NCBI GenBank assembly: GCA_016292545.1
Contig: JAEDIG010000067.1
Span: forward strand, 1 to 12,743
Length of the DNA: 12,743 nucleotides
Source: Bacteroidaceae bacterium
Lineage (GTDB): Bacteria > Bacteroidota > Bacteroidia > Bacteroidales > Bacteroidaceae
Direction: 5' to 3'
Part shown: piece after piece, positions 6,432 through 12,247 of the stretch
How the letters are laid out: each line of letters opens with the position of its first letter
Numbering within the stretch: the first letter of the stretch is position 1
Position numbers and translations under genes: made by a program
The notes under the pieces: generated by a model
What the model was told of the DNA's origin: nothing
The model's input: the letters and a program-made list of their open reading frames with translations, nothing else
Databases searched by the model: none

Positions 6432-7340
6432 ATGTCTGAATATAATATTTCCCATCTTCAGGAGCTGGAGGCCGAGAGCATCCACATCATCCGCGAAGTG
6501 GCAGCAGAGTTTGAAAACCCTGTGATGCTCTACAGCATTGGCAAGGACAGTAGTGTAATGGTGCGTCTGGCCGAAAAGGCATTTGCCCCAGGCAAGGTTC
6601 CCTTCCCCCTGATGCACATCGACTCCAAGTGGAAGTTCCGCGAGATGATAGAATTTCGCGACAACTATGCCAAACAGTTTGGCTGGAACCTCATCGTAGA
6701 GAGCAACATGGAAGCCTTCAACGCCGGAGTAGGTCCCTTCACCCATGGCAGCAAGGTGCACACCGACCTGATGAAGACCAAGGCTCTGCTGGATGCACTG
6801 GGCAAGTATAAGTTCGACGCAGCCTTTGGAGGTGCCCGGCGCGACGAAGAGAAATCGCGTGCCAAGGAACGCATCTTCTCCTTCCGCGACCGTTTCCAGC
6901 AATGGGACCCCAAGAACCAGCGCCCGGAGCTGTGGGACATCTACAACAGCCGCATCCACAAGGGCGAAAGCATCCGTGTGTTTCCTCTGAGCAACTGGAC
7001 GGAGCTCGACGTGTGGCAATACATCCGCTTGGAAAACATCCCCATCGTGCCGCTCTATTTTGCCAAGGAACGTCCGTGTGTGGAAATCGACGGCAATCTC
7101 ATCATGGCCGACGACGACCGTCTGCCCAAGGAACTCGTACCCAAGATCCACAACCGCATGGTACGCTTCCGCACCCTTGGCTGCTGGCCGCTGACAGGAG
7201 CCGTGGAGAGCAATGCCACCACCATCGAGGAAATCGTGGAAGAGATGATGACCACCACCAAGAGCGAGCGCACCACGCGTGTCATCGACTTCGACCAGGA
7301 GGCCAGCATGGAACAGAAGAAGCGCGAAGGCTACTTCTGA
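6432..7340 (+). CDS. cysD: Sulfate adenylyltransferase subunit 2 CysD
   Basis: CysD is the catalytic subunit of heterodimeric ATP sulfurylase. With the GTPase CysN it forms APS and pyrophosphate from sulfate and ATP. The 302-residue protein has the family's standard length. The PP-loop SIGKDSS (35-41) marks the nucleotide-hydrolase fold shared with PAPS reductases. HIDSKWKFREM, GGARRDEEKSRAKERIFSFRD, the WTELDVWQYI segment and the C-terminal RFRTLGCWPLTGAVES are diagnostic of CysD and separate it from the related reductase CysH. The ATG at 6432 gives the expected N-terminus, HLQELEAESIHIIREVAAEF. It is co-directional with cysC (60 bases upstream) and cysN (70 bases downstream). No internal terminator is visible, which supports one transcript. 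Confidence 0.97.
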   Translation: MSEYNISHLQELEAESIHIIREVAAEFENPVMLYSIGKDSSVMVRLAEKAFAPGKVPFPLMHIDSKWKFREMIEFRDNYAKQFGWNLIVESNMEAFNAGVGPFTHGSKVHTDLMKTKALLDALGKYKFDAAFGGARRDEEKSRAKERIFSFRDRFQQWDPKNQRPELWDIYNSRIHKGESIRVFPLSNWTELDVWQYIRLENIPIVPLYFAKERPCVEIDGNLIMADDDRLPKELVPKIHNRMVRFRTLGCWPLTGAVESNATTIEEIVEEMMTTTKSERTTRVIDFDQEASMEQKKREGYF

Positions 7341-7410
7341 TCCCCCCTCCCTTCCCAAGAGAGTTGCCACCCCATTACATTATCATTTTGAACCCTATCA
7401 AGAAAAGAAT

Positions 7411-8844
7411 ATGGACAAATCATTGGATATAAAGGCGTTTCTGGATGCCGACGAAAAGAAGGACCTGCTGCGTCTGCTCACAGCCGGCAGCGTGGACGAC
7501 GGAAAAAGCACACTCATCGGACGTCTGCTGTTCGACAGCAAGAAACTCTATGAAGACCAGCTCACCGCCCTTGAGCGCGACAGCAAGCGTGTGGGCAACG
7601 CCGGAGCCGGACAAATCGACTATGCCCTGTTGCTCGACGGACTGAAGGCCGAGCGCGAAGAAGGCATCACCATCGATGTGGCCTACCGCTATTTCAGCAC
7701 AAACGCACGCAAGTTCATCATTGCCGACACTCCGGGGCATGAACAATATACACGCAACATGATTACGGGCGGCTCCACAGCCAACCTGGCCATCATCCTC
7801 GTGGATGCACGCACAGGAGTCATCACCCAAACCCGCCGCCACACCTATCTTGTGAGCCTTCTGGGCATCAAGCACATCGTGCTGGCCGTAAACAAGATGG
7901 ACCTTGTGGACTTCGACGAACAGGTGTTCAACCGCATCAAGGATGAATACCTGAGCCTCACCGCCCGCCTGGGAATCGACGATGTCACCTGCTTCCCCCT
8001 CAGCGCTCTCGACGGGGACAATGTGGTGGAGCGCAGCACCCGCACTCCCTGGTACCAAGGCAAAGCCCTGCTCGATTTCCTTGAAACCGTGCCCATCCAT
8101 CAGGACCGCAACATGAAAGACTTCCGCTATCCCGTGCAATACGTGTTGCGCCCCAATCTCGACTTCCGTGGCTTCAGCGGAAAGATTGCCAGTGGCATAG
8201 TCCGCGAGGGCGACGAGATTGTGGCCCTGCCCAGCATGAAACGCTCCCACGTGAAGAACATCGTCACATACGAAGGCAACCTCAAGGAGGCCTTCTGCCC
8301 CCAATGCGTGACCCTGACGTTGGAAGACGAAATCGACATCTCCCGCGGAGAAATGCTTGTCCACCCCGACAACCTGCCCCACATAGGGCGCTGTTTCGAA
8401 ACCATGCTCGTATGGATGGACGAAGAGCCCATGAACCGCGGCAAACAGTTCTTCCTGAAGCACAACACCAACACCACACGCGCCACCATCGACAAAGTGT
8501 GCTACCGCGTGGACGTGAACACCATGGAACAGCTCGAAGGCACCGACTTCAAGCTCAACGAAATCGGTATGGTGCAGATAACCACGGCCAAGACGCTCTT
8601 CTTCGACGACTATGCCACCAACCGCGCCACCGGCAGTTTCATCCTCATCGACCCCATCACCAACAACACCTGTGCCGTGGGCATGATTCGCCGGCCACTC
8701 GCCGAAGAGGACCGTGAGCAGGACCAGCTGCCTGTCATCAACCTCACCAGTCTGGGCATCCGTCCTGAGGAAGAGGCCGTAGTGGAGAAAGTGGTGAAAG
8801 ACCTCTCCCGCCAGGGAATAGAAATAAAGATCGTGAAACAATAA
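7411..8844 (+). CDS. cysN: Sulfate adenylyltransferase subunit 1 CysN (GTPase)
   Basis: CysN is the regulatory GTPase of ATP sulfurylase; GTP hydrolysis drives APS formation by CysD. The 477-residue product resembles translational GTPases. G1 is GSVDDGKS (26-33), G2 is the Thr in EEGITIDV (about 87), G3 is DTPGHEQ (106-112), G4 is NKMD (161-164), and G5 is near SALDGDN. EF-Tu-like beta-barrel domains follow. There is no C-terminal CysC-type kinase, in line with the separate cysC gene upstream. The frame is open back to 7279, but that region overlaps the end of cysD, and the ATG at 7411 gives the family start MDKSLDIKAFL. The sulfotransferase gene begins only 19 bases after the stop, so the two are tightly linked. 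Assignment is secure. Confidence 0.97.
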   Translation: MDKSLDIKAFLDADEKKDLLRLLTAGSVDDGKSTLIGRLLFDSKKLYEDQLTALERDSKRVGNAGAGQIDYALLLDGLKAEREEGITIDVAYRYFSTNARKFIIADTPGHEQYTRNMITGGSTANLAIILVDARTGVITQTRRHTYLVSLLGIKHIVLAVNKMDLVDFDEQVFNRIKDEYLSLTARLGIDDVTCFPLSALDGDNVVERSTRTPWYQGKALLDFLETVPIHQDRNMKDFRYPVQYVLRPNLDFRGFSGKIASGIVREGDEIVALPSMKRSHVKNIVTYEGNLKEAFCPQCVTLTLEDEIDISRGEMLVHPDNLPHIGRCFETMLVWMDEEPMNRGKQFFLKHNTNTTRATIDKVCYRVDVNTMEQLEGTDFKLNEIGMVQITTAKTLFFDDYATNRATGSFILIDPITNNTCAVGMIRRPLAEEDREQDQLPVINLTSLGIRPEEEAVVEKVVKDLSRQGIEIKIVKQ

Positions 8845-8863
8845 AAAGAAACAGCCAATCAAT

Positions 8864-9973
8864 ATGGGACTTCTGGAATTCAGCAAATTGCCGGTCAACA
8901 CCCTGGTGGGAGCCGACTGGCAGACATTCAAGGCCGTCACCCGTGGACAGCACATCGCCCCCGAGAAGCGCACCAAGTATCTGCTCACAAAGGCCGTGTG
9001 CCGACTGCTCAGCGTTTGCGTGCCGCTTCAAGAACGTAAATACCGCAAACTGCTGGCCCACACCAAGCCGGAACATGACCCCCTTTTCATTCTGGGCCAT
9101 TGGCGGAGCGGCACCACCTTCCTCCACAACATCTTTGCACAGGACAAGCATTTCGGCTACACCACCACCTACCAGACCGTCTTCCCCCACTATGTGATGG
9201 CCCTGCAGGGATTCTTCAAGCCCACCATGGGATGGCTCATGCCCGACCATCGACCCACCGACAACATGGAGCTGGCCCCCGACCTGCCCCAGGAGGAGGA
9301 ATTTGCCATCAACAACGCCTGCCCCATCAACTACTACAATTTCTGGTTCTTCCCCGAGAAGATGCAGGAATATGCCGACCGCTATCTCACCTTCAGCAAG
9401 ATTACGCCTCAGGAGGAGGCACTCTTCAAGCAGGAGTTCGACAAACTGGTACGCATCTCGCTGTGGAACACCGGAGGCACGCAGTACCTGAGCAAGAACC
9501 CGCCCCACACAGGCCGTGTGAAGGCACTCACCGAACTCTATCCCAATGCCAAGTTCATCTATCTCATCCGCAACCCCTACACTGTGTTTGAGAGCACGCG
9601 CAACTTCTTCCTCAACACCATCAAGCCCCTGGAACTCCACTCCATCAGCAAGGAAGAGATGGAGCAGAACATCCTCCGCATCTACATGGACCTCTACCAC
9701 GCCTATCAGGAGCAGAAGCGCTTCATTCCCGAAGGCAATCTCTTCGAGGTACGCTTCGAGGACATAGAGCAGGATGCCCTGGGCATGACAGAACGTATCT
9801 ATCACGACCTTTCGCTCCCCGGATGGGAAGAAGCCCGGCCTGCCATCGAGAAATATATCGGCGGCAAAAAGGGATACAAGAAGAACAAGTATGCCTATGA
9901 CCCGCGGACCGTGAGCCTGGTGGGCGAGCATTGGGGCGAAGTGCTCGACGCATGGGGCTATCCCCGCCTCTAA
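8864..9973 (+). CDS. PAPS-dependent sulfotransferase
   Basis: The 369-residue product is a sulfotransferase of the broad Sulfotransfer_3-like superfamily, moving the sulfonate of PAPS onto an unidentified hydroxyl or amine. The 5'-phosphosulfate loop is GHWRSGTTFLHN (78-89). The 3'-phosphate-binding region is FIYLIRNPYTVFESTRNF (231-248), with Arg236 and Ser244 as expected ligands. Lys211 in LSKNPPH precedes it. There is no signal peptide or convincing membrane span, so it is probably cytoplasmic. It lies 19 bases after cysN, in an operon that makes PAPS, which fits its donor. From memory, B. thetaiotaomicron BtSULT (BT_0416), encoded beside cysDN-type genes, sulfonates cholesterol and related steroids. 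This gene may be its orthologue or a relative, but the acceptor cannot be read from sequence. Lipids, glycans or amino-acid conjugates remain possible. Confidence 0.9.
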   Translation: MGLLEFSKLPVNTLVGADWQTFKAVTRGQHIAPEKRTKYLLTKAVCRLLSVCVPLQERKYRKLLAHTKPEHDPLFILGHWRSGTTFLHNIFAQDKHFGYTTTYQTVFPHYVMALQGFFKPTMGWLMPDHRPTDNMELAPDLPQEEEFAINNACPINYYNFWFFPEKMQEYADRYLTFSKITPQEEALFKQEFDKLVRISLWNTGGTQYLSKNPPHTGRVKALTELYPNAKFIYLIRNPYTVFESTRNFFLNTIKPLELHSISKEEMEQNILRIYMDLYHAYQEQKRFIPEGNLFEVRFEDIEQDALGMTERIYHDLSLPGWEEARPAIEKYIGGKKGYKKNKYAYDPRTVSLVGEHWGEVLDAWGYPRL

Positions 9974-10000
9974 CCTGTCCACCTCTCCATCTTGCAAGCA

Positions 10001-10366
10001 ATGAAAAAGAAATTCTCCAAGCGCGGAATCACCGTGCGCATGCTCATTCTGATTCTGGTGCCCATGTGCTGGGGACTGCTGTTCTACTTTGCCGGACGTC
10101 CTGCCGATGTGCGCACGCGCGACGGCATCACCATCACCATGGAAGAGCCTCTTGGCTCATGGCGCTACGATGAGAAACTGGCCAAGGACTGCCCCCATCT
10201 GGCCGACAGCCTCAGGGCCACCGTCACAGGCGATGTAGTCTACCGCATCCGCTCCACCTATTTCTACACCCTCGTGCAGAAACAGGTGAGCCTGGTCTGC
10301 ATCGCCCTCATCGTGCTGATGGTGGCATACGAGTTCTTTGCGTCCAGGCGTAAAGGCGAGGAATAA
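10001..10366 (+). CDS. Small two-pass membrane protein of unknown function
   Basis: I do not recognise a family. The product has 121 residues. A basic N-terminus MKKKFSKRG leads into a first membrane segment (about 12-31). A polar domain of roughly 60 residues follows (33-93), with a predicted beta-rich part (TRDGITITMEEPLGSWRYDEKL). A second membrane segment lies at about 95-113, and the end is basic (SRRKGEE). The positive-inside rule puts both ends in the cytoplasm and the middle domain in the periplasm. The frame reaches a TTG at 9992, but the ATG at 10001 gives a normal start. It begins 27 bases after the sulfotransferase stop and is very likely the last gene of the operon. A role in moving or presenting the sulfonated product or its acceptor is speculation from position alone. 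Confidence 0.82.
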   Translation: MKKKFSKRGITVRMLILILVPMCWGLLFYFAGRPADVRTRDGITITMEEPLGSWRYDEKLAKDCPHLADSLRATVTGDVVYRIRSTYFYTLVQKQVSLVCIALIVLMVAYEFFASRRKGEE

Positions 10367-10430
10367 AGATTTCACATCACAAACGTTCCTCTGGCTCATC
10401 AACCAGGATCATCAATCTACACAAAGATAA

Positions 10431-10472
10431 TTGTATCATGGCATGAAATGGTCGTTTCATGCCATGATACAA
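10431..10472. repeat. 18-bp perfect inverted repeat (long hairpin)
   Basis: TTGTATCATGGCATGAAA (10431-10448) is exactly reverse-complementary to 10455-10472, with a 6-base loop TGGTCG; one more A:T pair extends it. No T-run follows, so it is not a standard terminator. The tetramer CATG recurs four times within it. Confidence 0.9.
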
Positions 10473-10483
10473 TCATTTTAAAC

Positions 10484-10503
10484 CATGAAACAATCATTTC
10501 ATG
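10484..10503. repeat. Secondary inverted repeat related to the neighbouring hairpin
   Basis: CATGAAA (10484-10490) and TTTCATG (10497-10503) flank CAATCA. The arms match the inner arms of the hairpin at 10431-10472, and ACAATCATTT also occurs at 10469-10478. The two hairpins therefore look like partial copies of one element. Confidence 0.75.
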
Positions 10504-10626
10504 CTACACGCGTTTATTGGAACAAGCAAGGAAGACCGGTAGAGACAACTGAACAAAAGTTATCACACCCAAAAAATGGTACATCAGCCTCCGTTAGGTG
10601 AAGTTCATAAAACACCCCTTTTTCAG

Positions 10627-10701
10627 AGAAGATATACTTACTTTGCCCGAGAAGTATATCTTCTATCGCAGATGAAGTATATCTGCTTTGAAAAGTAAGT
10701 A
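10627..10701. repeat. Nested inverted-repeat block
   Basis: AGAAGATATACTT (10627-10639) pairs with 10652-10664 (13 bases, perfect). GCAGAT (10668-10673) pairs with ATCTGC (10681-10686). TACTTACTTT (10635-10644) can instead pair with AAAGTAAGTA (10692-10701). GAAGTATATCT occurs as a direct repeat at 10651-10661 and 10674-10684. The outer and inner pairings are mutually exclusive in part. Confidence 0.8.
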
Positions 10702-10768
10702 GTATTGCTTGTCAACTATCATGTCAGCTACGCTCTTACTTACTCCCGCCCGGAAATTCCGAATTTCA

Positions 10769-10800
10769 TTTGGCATTTCTCTCGCTTATTCGTAACTTTG
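10769..10800 (+). promoter_or_regulatory. Consensus promoter in repeat copy 1
   Basis: TTTG (10769-10772), a 20-base spacer, then TAACTTTG (10793-10800): an exact match to the Bacteroidetes -33/-7 consensus. Transcripts from here would start inside repeat copy 2. Confidence 0.7.
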
Positions 10801-10843
10801 AGCTACGCTCTTACTTACTCCCGCTCGGAAATTCCGAATTTCA

Positions 10844-10875
10844 TTTGGCATTTCTCTCGCTTATTCGTAACTTTG
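10844..10875 (+). promoter_or_regulatory. Consensus promoter in repeat copy 2
   Basis: TTTG (10844-10847), 20 bases, TAACTTTG (10868-10875), identical in layout to copy 1. The next ATG (10880) starts five bases after the motif, close to where transcription should begin. That implies a leaderless message or a later translation start. Confidence 0.72.
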
Positions 10876-10879
10876 CACC

Positions 10880-11062
10880 ATGATACAGGCATTGGCAGAA
10901 CAGAGACGGCTCCTGCAACGCGAAATCGGATATAAACACGAGGAGCTACAAAGTTACTACAACTCACCGGACCAACTTGTGGTGGAGATTATCCGCACGG
11001 GTCTTGATGAGGGGCATGCCTTCGACTTCGGTATTCTTTGGAAGATAGAAGGTTTACCATGA
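10880..11062 (+). CDS. 60-residue ORF of unknown function, possibly a remnant
   Basis: I do not recognise this product. It starts MIQALAEQRRLLQREIG, looks helical for its first 45 residues and is rich in Gln, Glu and Arg. It ends in LDEGHAFDFGILWKIEGLP with no signal peptide or membrane segment. Its ATG is five bases after the second repeat promoter, too close for a normal leader. It stops 43 bases before the DUF1349 lipoprotein start. It could be a small protein, the surviving end of a longer gene, or a chance ORF in the leader of the next gene. Charged-residue balance and the absence of rare-looking runs are compatible with coding, but evidence is thin. Confidence 0.42.
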   Translation: MIQALAEQRRLLQREIGYKHEELQSYYNSPDQLVVEIIRTGLDEGHAFDFGILWKIEGLP

Positions 11063-11105
11063 ATAATTCAACAAACAGATGAAAATACATCAAATCATAT
11101 TCGCA

Positions 11106-11816
11106 ATGAAGAACTTTATCATTCCTTTCGCAATGCTGGCATTGATGACGGCATGCGGCGGCAACAACGATGGCAAAAGCCAAGAAAACGTAGAACAAAA
11201 CAATAAGGTTATGACACTGAATATCGACGATTTCGAGTGGACGCGACAACCAGAGAGTTGCGCCATAAAGGGTGACACAATCGAAGTAGTGACTAAACCA
11301 GGCACAGACCTATGGCAACGTACATACTATAATTTCCGCAACGACAATGCTCCTGTGTTTCAGATGGAGACTGAGGAGAAATTCTTCAGTTTCGTGGTCA
11401 AGACCGACTTCACCGAAAGCCACCATCGCTTTGACCAGTGCGGCATCGTGATGTATCTCGACAGCGAAAACTGGCTGAAAGGCAGTGTGGAATACGAGAA
11501 CGAGGAGTTTCAGCACTTGGGAAGCGTGGTCACCAACAACGGCTATTCCGACTGGGCCACCACAGCCATCCCCGCCAATGTGAAGACGATGTGGTATCGC
11601 CTCTCTCGCCGAGAGGACGACTATTGCATAGAGTGCTCGCAGGACGGAGAACACTTCACCCAAATGCGTGTATGCCACATGCACCAAGGCGGCGGTAAGA
11701 TACGTTTCGGCATCTATGCCTGCTCACCCGAAGAGTCATCCTTCAAGGCCATCTTCACCGGCATGAAGCTGACCGAATGTGCATGGAAGGCTCACGACGG
11801 GCAGCAGCCGGATTAA
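11106..11816 (+). CDS. DUF1349 domain lipoprotein
   Basis: The 236-residue protein starts MKNFIIPFAMLALMTAC, a lipoprotein signal with Cys17 as the acylation site. A Gly/Asn-rich linker follows (18-35), then a domain of about 185 residues that I recognise as DUF1349. That family has a concanavalin A/glucanase-like beta-sandwich fold and is distantly related to carbohydrate-binding or glycosidase domains. Typical stretches are FFSFVVKTDF, DQCGIVMYLDSENWLKGSVEYENEE, SVVTNNGYSDWAT and WYRLSRREDDYCIECSQDGEHFTQMRV. The family's function is largely unknown; carbohydrate binding is an inference from fold. The residues after the cysteine (GGNNDG) do not resemble the surface-export signal. An ATG at 11079 in the same frame would add nine residues. 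I prefer 11106 because it gives the standard signal length. The duplicated promoter at 10726-10875 is the nearest upstream one. Confidence 0.85.
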   Translation: MKNFIIPFAMLALMTACGGNNDGKSQENVEQNNKVMTLNIDDFEWTRQPESCAIKGDTIEVVTKPGTDLWQRTYYNFRNDNAPVFQMETEEKFFSFVVKTDFTESHHRFDQCGIVMYLDSENWLKGSVEYENEEFQHLGSVVTNNGYSDWATTAIPANVKTMWYRLSRREDDYCIECSQDGEHFTQMRVCHMHQGGGKIRFGIYACSPEESSFKAIFTGMKLTECAWKAHDGQQPD

Positions 11817-11869
11817 GGCACTGCCCATAATGCAGGATATGCTGAATACATTTCAAAATCAGACATACA

Positions 11870-12202
11870 ATGAACATCGTAATATTATCAGGCAGCCCAC
11901 GAAAGGGAGGCAACACGGAAATGTTGGCTGAATCGTTTGCCCAAGGAGCTTCATCCAGGCACAATGTTGACTTCGTGTCGGTGAGGGACTATCATGTATA
12001 TCCCTGTAAAGGATGTAATTCCTGTTTCAAGAGAGAAGACAAATCCTGTATTCAAAAAGATGACATGCAAACTAGGCTTTGCGTCAACTTCTTCCACTTT
12101 GAAGACTGTGGCAAGATACTGGTAAGAGGAGTAAAAGAAAAGAGCGACATAAAAAGTACCGACGCCCTGAAAGAGGCATTTACCCTGGGGGCATCCATAT
12201 AA
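11870..12202 (+). CDS. Flavodoxin-type NAD(P)H-dependent reductase, internally deleted
   Basis: The first 66 residues match the FMN-dependent flavodoxin/iron-sulfur flavoprotein family. MNIVILSGSPRKGGNTEML has the phosphate-binding SGSPRKGGNT loop. PCKGCNSCFKRED is the cysteine-containing motif, and CIQKDDMQ follows. Residues from about 70 on (NFFHFEDCGKILVRGVKEKSDIKSTDALKEAFTLG) match the C-terminal end of the same family. The middle is absent: roughly 70-80 residues that normally include the ASPVYFY-type flavin-ring loop and the KALIDR helix. The product is 110 residues instead of about 180-190. The junction, near 12070-12080, keeps the frame, so it reads as an in-frame internal deletion rather than a frameshift. 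A stable flavin site is unlikely, so this is probably a decaying gene. It sits between the DUF1349 gene and an SDR gene on the same strand. Confidence 0.78.
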   Translation: MNIVILSGSPRKGGNTEMLAESFAQGASSRHNVDFVSVRDYHVYPCKGCNSCFKREDKSCIQKDDMQTRLCVNFFHFEDCGKILVRGVKEKSDIKSTDALKEAFTLGASI

Positions 12203-12247
12203 TATCAAAAGAAAGTATAGAATTCATTGGCACTATAAAGAAAAAAG

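Larger units (their letters stand above)
10726..10875 (+). repeat. 75-bp tandem direct repeat carrying a promoter in each copy
   Basis: Copy 1 (10726-10800) and copy 2 (10801-10875) abut exactly and differ at one position only (C at 10750, T at 10825). Each contains a GAAATTC-C-GAATTTC inverted repeat (10753-10767 and 10828-10842) upstream of a full promoter motif. The near identity implies recent duplication or ongoing homogenisation. Confidence 0.95.
10367..10879. other. Gene-free, repeat-rich spacer
   Basis: This half-kilobase has no credible coding sequence. The one ORF crossing it (10705-10935, plus) is just the 75-bp repeat read twice, giving a duplicated peptide. It contains a CATG-rich inverted-repeat cluster (10431-10503), a nested inverted-repeat block (10627-10701) and a tandem promoter duplication (10726-10875). 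The stretch 10504-10626 shows nothing I can name. No clear poly-T terminator closes the sulfate operon. Base composition is visibly more A/T-rich than in the genes to its left. Confidence 0.7.

Noticed and set aside
7420..8988. 522-codon minus-strand open frame opposite cysN, and similar long ones opposite cysD (6351-7370) and the sulfotransferase (8744-9997)
   Set aside because: Same antisense shadow effect. They cross gene boundaries, have no recognisable domains, and lie opposite genes with complete family motifs.
10726..10875. Possible CRISPR array
   Set aside because: Two directly abutting 75-bp copies with no spacers and no cas genes.
10705..10935. 76-codon ORF with an internally duplicated peptide
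   Set aside because: The peptide repeat is simply the 75-bp DNA repeat (a multiple of three) read in frame twice. The region is promoter DNA.
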